Positions 16,332 through 25,997 are shown, counted from the first letter of the stretch. The stretch is 43,083 nt of DNA from Caldilineaceae bacterium (GCA_019637645.1 JAHBVH010000072.1:1-43083), one strand, 5' to 3'. Made by a program: numbers and translations. Notes: generated by a model from the sequence alone, not told the origin.

Positions 16332-19300
16332 ATGGATGATGAGTTTTGCATGCCACGACCGTTGATTGACTCTCCGTATCTTTATGGCATTCATGAGCCC
16401 GGTGGGGAAAGCTATTTAACCGATCCGGCTGCCCAAACAACTGAAGCTGCCCAACTGGCGGAGCCAAAGGAAGGTGCCAAAGAAGCCAATGGCCGTGGCT
16501 GGGTGCTCTTTACCGAAGCCATTGGTCATGATCCGACCGATCGCCGTGGGATCGATTTTACCACCTTCAGCCAACAAGGGCTCGGCATTATTTGCCGTCT
16601 GAATCATGGCTATGAACCAGAGGGCACCATTCCCCATAGTAGCCAATATGAAAATTTTGCGCGCCGGGTTGCCAACTTTGTTGCGGTGAGCCGTGGCTGC
16701 AAGATCTGGATCATTGGCAACGAGATGAACTATGCCGTAGAGCGCCCGGGCATCCAGATCGATTGGTCGCGCCACAATAGCCGCCGTGACGGTCCGCCGG
16801 AAATGGCCGATCCCCTGCGGCATGGTTTGGCCGTGCGCTTTACTGTGCAGCCAGAACATTCGGCGGAGATTCGCACCACCCGCGCCGCGATTGTCAATCC
16901 GGGGGAGGCGATTACACCCGAACGCTATGCCCGCTGCTACCAGCTCTGCCGCGAAGCGATCCACCGCTTGCCCGGCCATGGCGATGATCAGGTTTTGGTG
17001 GGGGCCGTCGCACCCTGGAATACGCAGACCATCTATGAGGGCAATGCCAATGGCGATTGGATTCAATATTTCCGCGATATTCTGACCCTGCTGGGGCCGA
17101 AAAATTGTGATGGCTTTACCTTGCACAGCTACACCCATGGCCCTGATCCGGCGTTGATCACCGATGAGACGCTGTTGCCGCCACCCTTTCAAAATTACCA
17201 TCGCCATTTTCGTGCCTACCGCGACTTTATGGCCGCGGTGCCACCGCTGATGCGCCAGTTGCCGGTCTATCTGACCGAAACCGATCAGACAACCCCCTGG
17301 CTCAATGAAAACACCGGCTGGGTGCAGCGGGCCTATGCCGAGATTGATGCTTGGAACCGTCAGGGGCGGCTTGAGGGGTTGCCCGAAAGCATGCGCGGGG
17401 TCACTCGCCAGCAGATCCGGGCCTTGATCCTCTATCGCTGGCCGCGGATCGATAAATGGCATATTGAGGGGAAAACAGGGGTCATTACAGACTTCCAACA
17501 GGCCATTGAGCAAGGCTACCGTTGGCAAGGCTCTGCCGAGACGCCGGTGGTCGCCAAGGCGGAACCCGCCAGCGCTCCCCGCGCGCGGGTGGAACCGGCC
17601 CAAGCCGAAGCGGTCAATTACTGGGTGGCGTGGCTTGATGATCAATTCCCCGAGCAGCTAGTGGCTGGCGAAACCGTGACCGCCACCCTCACCCTGCGCA
17701 ATGCTGGCCTGCTGACCTGGCGTTGGGGTGGCGGGAACCCGTTCCGGCTCGGCTATCACTACTATCGCAATCGCCGCCGTTTGCCCATGCCCGCGGATCG
17801 GGATCTGCGTACCGATATTCCTCAAGATGTTGGGCCTGGCGAAACCATTACGCTATCGGTGCGCATTGCCTTGCCGGTAGATCCAGGAAATTACACGCTC
17901 GAACTCGATTTGGTGCAAGAGGGCGTTACCTGGTTCAAGGAGCAGAAGTCGCCTGTGCTGACACGCTGGTTAACGGTCGAAGCGCCGTTGCCCGCTGCCA
18001 GCGCGGAAGGCGAGGCTGAGGTCCTGTTGCCCGTGCCGCTCTTTACCGATCTATCGACACAACTGCCACGCCGCGCCCCCTATGCCCGTCGCAGCATGAG
18101 CCAGATTCGATCTATTGTCATCAGTCATACGGCGGCTCATCCGAATTTGAGCTTAGAGCGGATCGCCCAAACCCATTTGCAACATGGCTATCCGGGCATT
18201 GTCTATCAGTTTGTCGTCACCCGCAGCGGGGAAATCTTCCGGGTGAGCCAACTCGAAGAAGTGGCGCAGCCCGACCAAGTCTGGTCCGAGCAAGGGGTGA
18301 ATGTTTGCTTAACGGGCAATTTCCGTACAGAAGCGCCGCCCTTGCCCCAACTGGAGGCGACCGGACGCCTCTGTGCTTGGTTGGCGCATAACTTGGGCCT
18401 GTCGCCCGATATGATCCAAGGGCTGGGGGAGTTGCTGCGCACTGATAGCCCGGGGGATACGTTCTATCGGGGGCCAACCTGGAAGCAGGTGGTGATCCAT
18501 CAAGTGCGGTTGCACTTGGCCGCGCTGCTGGCTGTCCCCGCGGTGGAGGAGGATCAGCAATTCCATCTGCTCCAGCAGAATGCTGCCACCTTAACGACCC
18601 AAAATAGCGATCTACAGGTGTCGCTCAAGCAGGCTGAAACCGAGCAGACGAAACTGCAAGATGCTAATACACGGTTGCAGGCCGAACTCGCGGCGGTGCG
18701 GCGGCAATTGCAGGCCCAAGCGGAGCTGGCCGATAGCCGGCTTTATATTCAGAATCTGATCTATGAACTGCCGCGCGATCTACAACGGTATATGCCTCGC
18801 CCGCCGGATCGGGTCCAGCATATTGTGATTAACCATACTGGCGTGGATTCGACGGTGCCATGGCGCGAGATCAGTGATGTCCACCGCGCCGAGTGGCCGG
18901 GCATTCTCTACGATTTTGGGATTAACGCCAAAGGGCAGATCTTCCAGTTCCAACCGCTAGATGAGGTAGTGGAGACCAATCAGGGCTACTTAGTCCATGC
19001 CATTAATATTGCCTTTGCTGGTGAATTTCACGAGGGCATTCCCACCGATGAGCAGCTCTATGCCGGTGGTCAACTGATCGCGTGGTTGATTGAGCGTTTC
19101 CCGCGGCTCTCTCTGGAAAGTGTGAAAGGCTTGCGTGAGTTTATCGACCATTCGTCGCCGGGCGAGCAATGGTTGGATGGCCGGGCTTGGAAACATCAAC
19201 TCTTGGCCGCGGTGCGGCGGGCCAGTGGCGAAGTCAACCCATTGGTGATTGAGAACACGCTGCGTGTGCGTATTTCTGAGCTTGAAGTGGAGCTTGACAG

Positions 19301-20276
19301 CTTGCAACAACGGCATACCGCGCTGGAACGCCAAAAGGCACGCATTGAGAGTGAAAACCATCGGCTGCAGGGCGAATTACAAGAAAAGCTCCAGATCAAT
19401 AAGAATTATGTCGTGCCCAAGCCTTCAATGCGGGTAGTGATCGACCAGCTGCCGCGGCATCCGAATTTGCGCTACGAGCGCCGCTCCGTAAGCCAAATTT
19501 CCCACCTTGCTATCCATCACACCGCCGCACCCACCTCGCTGGGGCCGTTGCGGATCGCCGAGATGCATGTCGCCCCGGATGGTGGGCGGGGCAAAGAGGC
19601 GTGGCCGGGTATTGGCTATCATTACTTTATTCATGCCGATGGCACCATTGAGCAGACCAATCAGCTCGAGACAATCTGTTATCATGTCTATCGACATAAT
19701 AGCTATACCGTGGGCATCGTCTTTGCGGGTAGCTTTATGAATGGCCGGATTCCTACCGCGGCGCAACTACGCTCGGGGGCCCATTTGGTTGCCTGGCTGA
19801 TGCAAGAACTGCACCTGCCACTGGCTCGGGTGTGGGGACACCGGGAATTCCCCGAAAATACCACCGTTTGTCCTGGTAGTGAATGGACCTTGGGCAATCG
19901 GTGGCGCGATCTGCTCTTCGAGCGGATTGAACAGGTGCAAACTGGGATTGGCGTAAAAAACCTTCGTCACTATCTATTGCTAGGCCAGCAGGGCTGGCAA
20001 GATGTGGGGGGGTATACCTTTCCCGATCTGCTGGCCTATATTGAGCGCTTTCAGCCAACAGTTGGCTTTAGTTTGGAAGATGCCAAATATGCCGAATATG
20101 TGACGTTGATTGGGGGCGAGGCTGCCATTAGTGCGGCCAACGAGGCGATTCTCGTCAAGCATGGCTGCAAAATCGATCGCGTGGCCGGACGTGATCCCCA
20201 AGAAACGATCCGGTTGGTGAAAGAGCTAGTGCGGTTGAATCGACGTTTTCAAAGCTATGATATTGATTTCGAATGA
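16332..20276 (+). CDS. Signal-less GH-A-like barrel, Ig-like domain and three PGRP/amidase_2 repeats
   Basis: About 1314 aa. The N-terminal barrel (1-395) is paralogous to the previous protein, sharing YGIHEPGGE, KIWIIGNEMNY and VYLTETDQ (both presumptive catalytic Glu). An Ig/NBR1-like beta domain follows (about 429-551: TLTLRNAGLLTWRWGG, VGPGETITLSV, PGNYTLELDLVQEGVTWF). Then come three PGRP/amidase_2 repeats (about 570-731, 807-962, 1032-1202) separated by coiled coils (738-800, 970-1022). Only the third keeps the zinc ligands IHHTAA and WGHREFPENTTVCPG. The end has one CWB2-like unit (YVTLIGGEAAISAAN...IDRVAGRDPQETIRLV). Starts at GTG 16329, ATG 16332 or ATG 16350 are all possible; 16350 aligns best with the paralogue. 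No signal peptide. The gene overlaps scpA by four bases. Confidence 0.8.
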   Translation: MDDEFCMPRPLIDSPYLYGIHEPGGESYLTDPAAQTTEAAQLAEPKEGAKEANGRGWVLFTEAIGHDPTDRRGIDFTTFSQQGLGIICRLNHGYEPEGTIPHSSQYENFARRVANFVAVSRGCKIWIIGNEMNYAVERPGIQIDWSRHNSRRDGPPEMADPLRHGLAVRFTVQPEHSAEIRTTRAAIVNPGEAITPERYARCYQLCREAIHRLPGHGDDQVLVGAVAPWNTQTIYEGNANGDWIQYFRDILTLLGPKNCDGFTLHSYTHGPDPALITDETLLPPPFQNYHRHFRAYRDFMAAVPPLMRQLPVYLTETDQTTPWLNENTGWVQRAYAEIDAWNRQGRLEGLPESMRGVTRQQIRALILYRWPRIDKWHIEGKTGVITDFQQAIEQGYRWQGSAETPVVAKAEPASAPRARVEPAQAEAVNYWVAWLDDQFPEQLVAGETVTATLTLRNAGLLTWRWGGGNPFRLGYHYYRNRRRLPMPADRDLRTDIPQDVGPGETITLSVRIALPVDPGNYTLELDLVQEGVTWFKEQKSPVLTRWLTVEAPLPAASAEGEAEVLLPVPLFTDLSTQLPRRAPYARRSMSQIRSIVISHTAAHPNLSLERIAQTHLQHGYPGIVYQFVVTRSGEIFRVSQLEEVAQPDQVWSEQGVNVCLTGNFRTEAPPLPQLEATGRLCAWLAHNLGLSPDMIQGLGELLRTDSPGDTFYRGPTWKQVVIHQVRLHLAALLAVPAVEEDQQFHLLQQNAATLTTQNSDLQVSLKQAETEQTKLQDANTRLQAELAAVRRQLQAQAELADSRLYIQNLIYELPRDLQRYMPRPPDRVQHIVINHTGVDSTVPWREISDVHRAEWPGILYDFGINAKGQIFQFQPLDEVVETNQGYLVHAINIAFAGEFHEGIPTDEQLYAGGQLIAWLIERFPRLSLESVKGLREFIDHSSPGEQWLDGRAWKHQLLAAVRRASGEVNPLVIENTLRVRISELEVELDSLQQRHTALERQKARIESENHRLQGELQEKLQINKNYVVPKPSMRVVIDQLPRHPNLRYERRSVSQISHLAIHHTAAPTSLGPLRIAEMHVAPDGGRGKEAWPGIGYHYFIHADGTIEQTNQLETICYHVYRHNSYTVGIVFAGSFMNGRIPTAAQLRSGAHLVAWLMQELHLPLARVWGHREFPENTTVCPGSEWTLGNRWRDLLFERIEQVQTGIGVKNLRHYLLLGQQGWQDVGGYTFPDLLAYIERFQPTVGFSLEDAKYAEYVTLIGGEAAISAANEAILVKHGCKIDRVAGRDPQETIRLVKELVRLNRRFQSYDIDFE

Positions 20277-21079
20277 TGCTAGATTCCTTGATCGGCGGCT
20301 ATGACCGCACGTTAGGCGCTGCCTATGCCGTCTCCCTGCCCAGCTTTCAAGGGCCGCTTGATCTATTATTACAACTGATCGAAAAAGAAGAGCTGGACAT
20401 CAACGAGATCAGTTTAGTGGCCGTCACTGATCCCTACCTGCGCACTATCGCCCATTTGGAGGAGCTTGTGCCGGGCGCTTTAGCCGATTTTTTGGTGATT
20501 GCGTCGCGGCTGCTCTATCTCAAATCGCTCAGTCTGTTGCCCAAACCTCACCCGGCCACCGAAATAGAAGAAGATAGTGCCGATGCCTTGATCCAACAGT
20601 TATTGGAGTATCGTCGTTTCAAACAAGCCGCCGCTTCGCTACAAGAGCGGGAAGAGCAAGGGCTCCGGCTCTATGCCCGGACGGCCCCCAAACCAGTGCT
20701 GGAAAAGCGGTTGGATCTCAGCAATTTGGATCTTACCAAGTTGCACATTGCCCTCCGCCGCGTGCTACAGCGCATGCCCAATGAACCGCCTATGCCGCGG
20801 GTGAAGACCTACCCGATTACCGTGGCCGAGCAGATTGAGCTTGTGCGCGCCTATGTCCAGCAGATCTATCCATCGCCGGTGCTAGAGCCGCCTGCCCGAC
20901 CCATCTTCTTTACCGAGCTGTTGAGCCAAGGGGGAACGCGGCTAGAGATTGTGGTGACCTTCCTCGCCATTCTCGAGTTGATCAAACAGCGCGAACTCGT
21001 GGCCGAGCAAGATGCGACCTTTGGTGAAATTGTTCTCTTGCCCTGCCCGCCCACTGATCATCACATGAGTGATCCCTAG
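20273..21079 (+). CDS. scpA: Segregation and condensation protein A
   Basis: A 268-aa kleisin subunit of the SMC-ScpAB condensin that compacts and segregates chromosomes. The N-terminal motif FQGPLDLLLQLIEKEELDINEISLVAVTDPYL is the SMC-neck-binding region. The middle carries YLKSLSLLP and LIQQLLEYRRFKQAA. The C-terminal winged helix (about 190-255) has TFLAILELIKQRELVAEQDATFGEI, which binds the SMC head. ATG 20273 overlaps the TGA of the amidase gene (ATGATG), so translation is probably coupled. scpB is not adjacent, unlike in most genomes. Confidence 0.93.
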   Translation: MMLDSLIGGYDRTLGAAYAVSLPSFQGPLDLLLQLIEKEELDINEISLVAVTDPYLRTIAHLEELVPGALADFLVIASRLLYLKSLSLLPKPHPATEIEEDSADALIQQLLEYRRFKQAAASLQEREEQGLRLYARTAPKPVLEKRLDLSNLDLTKLHIALRRVLQRMPNEPPMPRVKTYPITVAEQIELVRAYVQQIYPSPVLEPPARPIFFTELLSQGGTRLEIVVTFLAILELIKQRELVAEQDATFGEIVLLPCPPTDHHMSDP

Positions 21080-21146
21080 ATGAGCGCGCTAGCCGCAACA
21101 GTGCTGAAGACAATGAATAAAAAGTGGTAAAGGGCAGAAAAGAGTT

Positions 21147-21182
21147 GAGCCCACCGACGTTGTGCCAGGCGTCAGTGGGCTC
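21147..21182 (+). terminator. Hairpin downstream of scpA
   Basis: GAGCCCACCGACG (21147-21159) pairs with CGTCAGTGGGCTC (21170-21182) with one mismatch. A purine-rich stretch rather than T residues follows, so termination is uncertain. Confidence 0.45.
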
Positions 21183-21821
21183 GAGGAGGAAGGGAGGAAC
21201 CAAAGGAGAGTAACCATCGTGCGGAAGTACAAGCAAAGTTGGCTCCCCAAGCAACTTTGCATCGTCGAGATAAACTGCTTTCGCTAGAAGGTGGATGCCG
21301 TTGCATTTCTCCTGTTCTTCATCTCAACTGCCTATACTATAAGGAAATTAGCAATAGGCTTCAATCGGCACTTTGCACAAATAGAATATGGGATTGTTGG
21401 GCAAAATCGTTTCAAAAAAGCGAATATATTGTCTTTTATGTGCACTGTTTATATATTTTTGTTTATTCCCTTTTGTTTTCTCAGAAGCTTCCGTTTTGGA
21501 AGAATTACTCCCCGTTTTATCCATTTCTGGATGAGTTTTAGGTGGAGAAACCCTAGATGATTTGGTAGAAAAGCACAATGGGGACGCGCCGATTCTTTCT
21601 CCGCACCGCGCCATAACGGGAGCGCAACGGGAATCAGCGCGGTTAGCCAAGCGTTTCCTCCGCATTTTAATGTGCGCGATTGCCCTGCAAACTGGAAGGT
21701 AAAGTGCTTGACAATGCTTTGGGGAAATGATAAGTTGGCAACGACAGCTGCCAACAGCCCACCCCTTCCCATAATCATCTTTTGCCCACCATTTCTAGAA
21801 CGCAAGGCCAAGGAGGTTTCT
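21183..21821. other. AT-rich non-coding stretch before the baeRF gene
   Basis: It begins with a purine run (GAGGAGGAAGGGAGG) and a small inverted repeat GCAAAGTTG/CAACTTTGC (21233-21241, 21252-21260). About 21330-21540 is strikingly AT-rich compared with its surroundings. An 89-codon frame at 21291-21560 is hydrophobic but has no good ribosome site and overlaps another equally open frame. I do not call it. The 3' end carries the ribosome site of the next gene. Confidence 0.4.
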
Positions 21822-22907
21822 ATGTTGACAAAGTTTGATATTCAACAAGTTGTAGAATTTGAAAATCATGACCATCCCGTCCTCAGCGTCTACCTGAATG
21901 TTGATCCGCAGCAGCGTTCTGTTGAAAGCTATCGACTGGCTTTGCGTAATTTATTGAACCGAGCTGATAAAGCAGCCAAAGCGGATCTAGAGCGTATCCA
22001 AAACTACATTGAGATGGGCTACAACCGACAGGGGCGTAGTGTGGTGATGTTTAGTTGCGCGGCGGCTGATTTCTGGTGGGCCCAGAGCTTTCAGGTTCCG
22101 CTGCCCGATAAGGTCTTTGTCTTTTATCGCCCCTATGTCCGTCCATTGGCGACTTTGCTCGATACCTATGAGCGCTATGGCGTGATTCATGTTGACCAAG
22201 AAGGTGCGCGCCTCTACATTTTTCATATGGGCGATCTGGAAAGTGCCAACGGCTATTTTGGCGAAGAGGTCAAATTGCATCGGGCTGGGGGGTGGTCGGC
22301 CCAACAATATCAGCGCCAAGAAGTACAGCAAGCACGCCAGAATCTACAAGACGCCGCCGAAATGGCCGAAGCCTTCTATCGTGAAACCGAAACACGGCGG
22401 CTGATCCTCGCTGGCACCGAGAAAAATGTGGCGCGGTTCAAAGAGTTGCTCAGCCATCGGCTGCGGGCCATGGTGGTTGGGCAGATTCCAGCGGGCACGA
22501 CGGCCTCGCCAGCGCAGATCCGCGATCAAGCCGCCGAATTAGTGCAAAAAGCCGCGGACGACGAAGCCAATGCATTGACTGACCAGGTGATTACCACGGC
22601 GCGTAAGGGCGGGAATGCGATTCTGGGCTTGACCGAAACGCTAACCGCCGTGCAGGCCGGGCGCGCCCAACATGTTGTGGTGTTGGCCGACTATGCCCAA
22701 CCCGCCTACCGCTTTGTCGATTCGGGCTATATCTTGCTAGAAATCAATGAAAAGAGTGAACTCGCTAGTGGTAAGATTCAGAGCCTGCCTGATGCCGTTG
22801 ACAGCGTGTTGCGCCGCGCCATGGCCCAAGGTATTGGGGTTACCATCTTGGATCGCCATCCGGACCTAGCCGCTGCGGGCAAGATCGGGGCGCTCACGCG
22901 GTATTAA
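21822..22907 (+). CDS. baeRF/VLRF1-type release-factor homologue
   Basis: A 361-aa protein of the bacterial archaeo-eukaryotic release-factor-like superfamily (baeRF family 10 is my best match). The N-terminal part reads [16 protein letters not shown]. The central part carries [11 protein letters not shown] and the loop H153-R-A-G-G-W-S-A-Q-Q, which corresponds in place to the GGQ/GxxQ loop that reaches the ribosomal peptidyl-transferase centre in eRF1 and Vms1. The C-terminal domain contains [18 protein letters not shown] and HVVVLADYA. The start is set by a perfect AGGAGG five bases before ATG 21822; an earlier in-frame ATG at 21672 is ignored. The role, by family, is ribosome rescue, hibernation or peptidyl-tRNA hydrolysis; the exact activity is inferred. 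It lies upstream of clpC. Confidence 0.75.
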   Translation: MLTKFDIQQVVEFENHDHPVLSVYLNVDPQQRSVESYRLALRNLLNRADKAAKADLERIQNYIEMGYNRQGRSVVMFSCAAADFWWAQSFQVPLPDKVFVFYRPYVRPLATLLDTYERYGVIHVDQEGARLYIFHMGDLESANGYFGEEVKLHRAGGWSAQQYQRQEVQQARQNLQDAAEMAEAFYRETETRRLILAGTEKNVARFKELLSHRLRAMVVGQIPAGTTASPAQIRDQAAELVQKAADDEANALTDQVITTARKGGNAILGLTETLTAVQAGRAQHVVVLADYAQPAYRFVDSGYILLEINEKSELASGKIQSLPDAVDSVLRRAMAQGIGVTILDRHPDLAAAGKIGALTRY

Positions 22908-22920
22908 CATCAAGCAAAAT

Positions 22921-22962
22921 GGTCTACGAAAGACCGTTGGGGTTTTCAAACCCTAGCGGTCT
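22921..22962 (+). terminator. Hairpin after the baeRF gene, with alternative pairing
   Basis: AGACCGTTGGGGT (22931-22943) pairs with ACCCTAGCGGTCT (22950-22962), with two G-U pairs. GGTCT at 22921-22925 can instead pair with AGACC at 22931-22935, so two exclusive hairpins are possible. No T tract follows. Confidence 0.4.
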
Positions 22963-23237
22963 GGTAGTCTCGTGTGGTGGTCGCCTTTACCCCTCCATGC
23001 TCGCGCTTTATTCTTCCTCGCTGGGCTCTGTATTGGGCCATGTATGGGGCTGTGATGGCCTCCTTCTGGCGCTGGCTGTGCCAAGTTTATCTGCAAAATT
23101 GCTCTGTTAACTTTTTGTCTATGCCCTATTTGTCTTGCATTAGAGAAGCTGCTATTGGGAAGCTTACCTACCCTTTTCTACGTCTTCCATGATATAACTA
23201 AAACATCAATTTCTCGTGTAGTAACAGAGGAAAAGTA

Positions 23238-23378
23238 ATGCGTAGGCGTCAGTTGCGGCTCAATTTTTGGCAGCGTCATCATGCTTCAAGCAGCCAAACT
23301 AGCCAGAAGAGTGACCCCCTGACGCCCCATTATAAGGACGAGATTCGGCACAGCAACCAAGGAAATAGCAACCCATGA
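23238..23378 (+). CDS. 46-aa ORF translationally coupled to clpC
   Basis: ATG 23238 follows GAGG at about seven bases and opens a 46-codon frame, [15 protein letters not shown]... ending ...SNQGNSNP. Its TGA overlaps the ATG of clpC (ATGA at 23375-23378). It is basic and polar, with no membrane segment. I recognise no family; it does not have the zinc-finger Cys of McsA. It may be a leader peptide that couples translation to clpC, or a small adaptor. A TATAAC box lies at 23193-23198 with no good -35. The stretch 22963-23237 otherwise holds nothing I can support. Confidence 0.45.
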   Translation: MRRRQLRLNFWQRHHASSSQTSQKSDPLTPHYKDEIRHSNQGNSNP

Positions 23379-25867
23379 TGCGATTTGATCGATTTACCGA
23401 AAAAGCGCAAGAGGCCGCCATGCGGGCCTATGAGATCTTGCAACACTATAAGCATACGCAGGTGGATACTGAGCATATGTTCCTGGCGCTGGCGCAGCAA
23501 GAAGACGGCACGATCCCCCAAATTCTCCAACAGGCCGAAGCCAATGTGGAAGTTGTCGTCCGCAAACTAGAAACTGTCTTAGAAAGTGCGCCCAAGGCCA
23601 GCAATAGTCCGTATGGCAGCGCCCCTACCGCGCAAGTTTTTATTACCCCACGGCTCAAGCGCGTCATGGACGTGGCCCAAGAAGAAGCCGCGAAGATGAA
23701 GGATGAGTACGTCGGAACCGAGCATATTTTCCTGGCGATTGCCAGTGAACGCAATACGCCAAGCGCCAATATCCTGCGCGAGGCGGGTGTCAGCAAAGAG
23801 CGCATTGGGGACGCGATTCGCGATCTGCGCAAGGGGCAACGGATCACCGAACCCAATGCGGAGAGCAAGTATCGTATTCTGGAAAAATATGGGCGCGACC
23901 TGACCAACGCAGCTCGCGAAGGCAAGCTCGACCCCGTGATCGGGCGCGATACCGAAGTGCTGCGGATGATGCAAGTGCTCTGTCGGCGCACTAAGAATAA
24001 CCCCGTTCTGATTGGCGAAGCTGGGGTTGGCAAGACGGCGATTGTCGAAGGGTTGGCCCAACAGATTGTCAATAATGATGTGCCCGAGCCGTTGATCGGC
24101 AAGCGCGTCATTTCATTGGATATGGGGGCCATGTTGGCCGGTACCCGTTTCCGCGGCGAATTTGAAGAGCGCCTGAAAGGCTGCATCGAAGAAGTGCAGC
24201 GTAGTGAAGGCGAAATCATTCTCTTTATTGACGAGTTGCACACCGTGGTTGGGGCTGGTAATGCCGCTGGCGCGCTAGATGCTAGCAATATGTTGAAGCC
24301 CGCGTTGGCCCGTGGTGAACTCCAATGTATTGGTGCCACGACCTTAGATGAGTATCGCCAACATATTGAGAAGGATGCTGCTCTCGAGCGCCGCTTTGCA
24401 CCGGTTTATGTGGATGAGCCCAATGTGGAAGACAGCATTGATATTTTGCGTGGTCTCCGCACCCGCTACGAGGAGCACCACCACGTGACCTTTGAAGATG
24501 AAGCGTTGGTGCAGGCCGTCAAGCTAAGCCATCGCTATGTCAACGACCGTCGCCTGCCCGACAAGGCCATCGACTTGATCGACGAAGCGGCTGCCAAATT
24601 GCGCGTCGCAATGTATTCTATGCCAGCTGGCTTGAAGACCATGAAGGAAGAGCTGGACAAACTCGTGGCAGCTGAGGAAAGTGCTTGGGCGACGCGCGAC
24701 TATGAAAATGCCGCCCGCTACAAGACTGACCGCGTGCGCTTGGAAGATGAGTATAGCCAAGCCGTGGGCCAATGGCGGGGCGAGACCGGCCTGGATGATG
24801 TGGTAGAAGCGGCGGATATTGCCCAAGTGGTCAGCACCTGGACGGGCATTCCCGTCAGCAGCGTCTTGCAGACGGAAAGTGAGAAGCTGCTGGATATGGA
24901 AGGCCACCTGCGTCAGCGCATTATTGGTCAGGAACAGGCCATTATCGCGGTGAGTGATGCAATTCGCCGAGCGCGCAGTGGGCTCAAGGACCCCCGTCGT
25001 CCGATCGGTACCTTCTTGTTCTTGGGGCCAACCGGTGTCGGTAAGACGGAGCTGGCCAAGGCACTCGCTGGCTTTATGTTTGACGATGACGAAGCGTTGT
25101 TACGCATTGATATGAGCGAATATCGGGAGCCCCATACGGTGAGCCGTCTCTTTGGCGCCCCTCCCGGCTATGTCGGCTATGACCAAGGTGGTCAGCTGAC
25201 CGAACAGGTGCGCCGCCGCCCCTATCAAGTGATTCTCTTCGATGAAGTGGAAAAGGCGCACCCCGAAGTGTGGAATTCCTTGCTTCAGATCATGGACGAT
25301 GGCCGCTTGACCGATGGGCAAGGCCGCTCGGTGGACTTTCGTAACACGGTGGTCATTATGACCAGCAATGTTGGGGCCGAAGTCGTCAAGCGTGGACCGA
25401 TGGGCTTCTCGACGCCGGTCTTTGATGAGAGCAAGTATACGCAAGGTGAATATGCCAACCAATTGAAGCGGCTCTTCCGCCCGGAATTCTTGAACCGGAT
25501 TGATGAGATCATTGTCTTTGATACACTCACCAAGGAAGAAGTACGCCAGATTGTGAAGCTGCTAATGAACGATATTGGCAGCCGCATGGTGGAGCTTGGT
25601 TTTACCGCCGAACTGAGCGATGCTGCTGCCGCCCATCTCGCCGAAGTGGGCTATGACGCTAACTATGGGGCGCGTCCCCTCCGTCGGCTCTTGCAGCGCC
25701 GGGTGGAAAATGAGCTGAGCAAACGGCTGCTCAAGGGTGAGTATCGTACGGGTGATCATGTCTTGATCGATTATGATCCCACCTTGGAAGGCGAGAGCAA
25801 ACTCTCCTTCACGAAGCTGGAACAGGCCCCGATCCCCGTCGAATTCCCGGTGGCAACGGAAGGCTAA
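23375..25867 (+). CDS. clpC: ATP-dependent Clp protease ATPase ClpC
   Basis: An 830-aa HSP100 unfoldase that feeds substrates to ClpP. Two Clp-N repeats occupy 1-150 ([27 protein letters not shown]). AAA-1 carries GEAGVGKT near 214 and AAA-2 GPTGVGKT near 552. A short UVR-like middle segment (about 420-460, [26 protein letters not shown]) replaces the long M domain of ClpB. An MGF loop near 675 (RGPMGFSTP) matches the ClpP-docking [LIV]GF tripeptide, so this is a protease partner, not a disaggregase. The start overlaps a 46-codon ORF; ATG 23375 or 23378 is possible. No ctsR or mcsB is adjacent. Confidence 0.93.
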   Translation: MMRFDRFTEKAQEAAMRAYEILQHYKHTQVDTEHMFLALAQQEDGTIPQILQQAEANVEVVVRKLETVLESAPKASNSPYGSAPTAQVFITPRLKRVMDVAQEEAAKMKDEYVGTEHIFLAIASERNTPSANILREAGVSKERIGDAIRDLRKGQRITEPNAESKYRILEKYGRDLTNAAREGKLDPVIGRDTEVLRMMQVLCRRTKNNPVLIGEAGVGKTAIVEGLAQQIVNNDVPEPLIGKRVISLDMGAMLAGTRFRGEFEERLKGCIEEVQRSEGEIILFIDELHTVVGAGNAAGALDASNMLKPALARGELQCIGATTLDEYRQHIEKDAALERRFAPVYVDEPNVEDSIDILRGLRTRYEEHHHVTFEDEALVQAVKLSHRYVNDRRLPDKAIDLIDEAAAKLRVAMYSMPAGLKTMKEELDKLVAAEESAWATRDYENAARYKTDRVRLEDEYSQAVGQWRGETGLDDVVEAADIAQVVSTWTGIPVSSVLQTESEKLLDMEGHLRQRIIGQEQAIIAVSDAIRRARSGLKDPRRPIGTFLFLGPTGVGKTELAKALAGFMFDDDEALLRIDMSEYREPHTVSRLFGAPPGYVGYDQGGQLTEQVRRRPYQVILFDEVEKAHPEVWNSLLQIMDDGRLTDGQGRSVDFRNTVVIMTSNVGAEVVKRGPMGFSTPVFDESKYTQGEYANQLKRLFRPEFLNRIDEIIVFDTLTKEEVRQIVKLLMNDIGSRMVELGFTAELSDAAAAHLAEVGYDANYGARPLRRLLQRRVENELSKRLLKGEYRTGDHVLIDYDPTLEGESKLSFTKLEQAPIPVEFPVATEG

Positions 25868-25886
25868 CGGTAGCGGTAAAAAGCGT

Positions 25887-25919
25887 AGACCTGACAGGCG
25901 TAGCAAACCTGTCAGGTCT
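25887..25919. repeat. Palindromic repeat, copy 1 (also terminator-like)
   Basis: AGACCTGACAGG (25887-25898) and CCTGTCAGGTCT (25908-25919) form a perfect 12-bp stem, 19 bases after the clpC stop and followed by TTTGGTT. The same arms recur at 28954-28986, so it is a dispersed element that can serve as a terminator. Confidence 0.75.
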
Positions 25920-25997
25920 TTGGTTGTACCAAATGCTCGGTTTGCCCTCCCTCTTCCCTTGATCTGAATATTTCTCCTGTCATGAAGCCCTCATCCA

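Noticed and set aside
16416..17645. 409-codon antisense frame inside the second wall protein
   Set aside because: No ribosome site or domain; mirrors the coding frame of the conserved barrel.
21291..21560. 89-codon hydrophobic frame in the AT-rich island
   Set aside because: No good ribosome site and a competing frame is equally open; hydrophobicity follows from T-rich codons.
23238..23378. McsA or CtsR upstream of clpC
   Set aside because: The 46-codon ORF has no zinc-finger cysteines or helix-turn-helix and is far too short.
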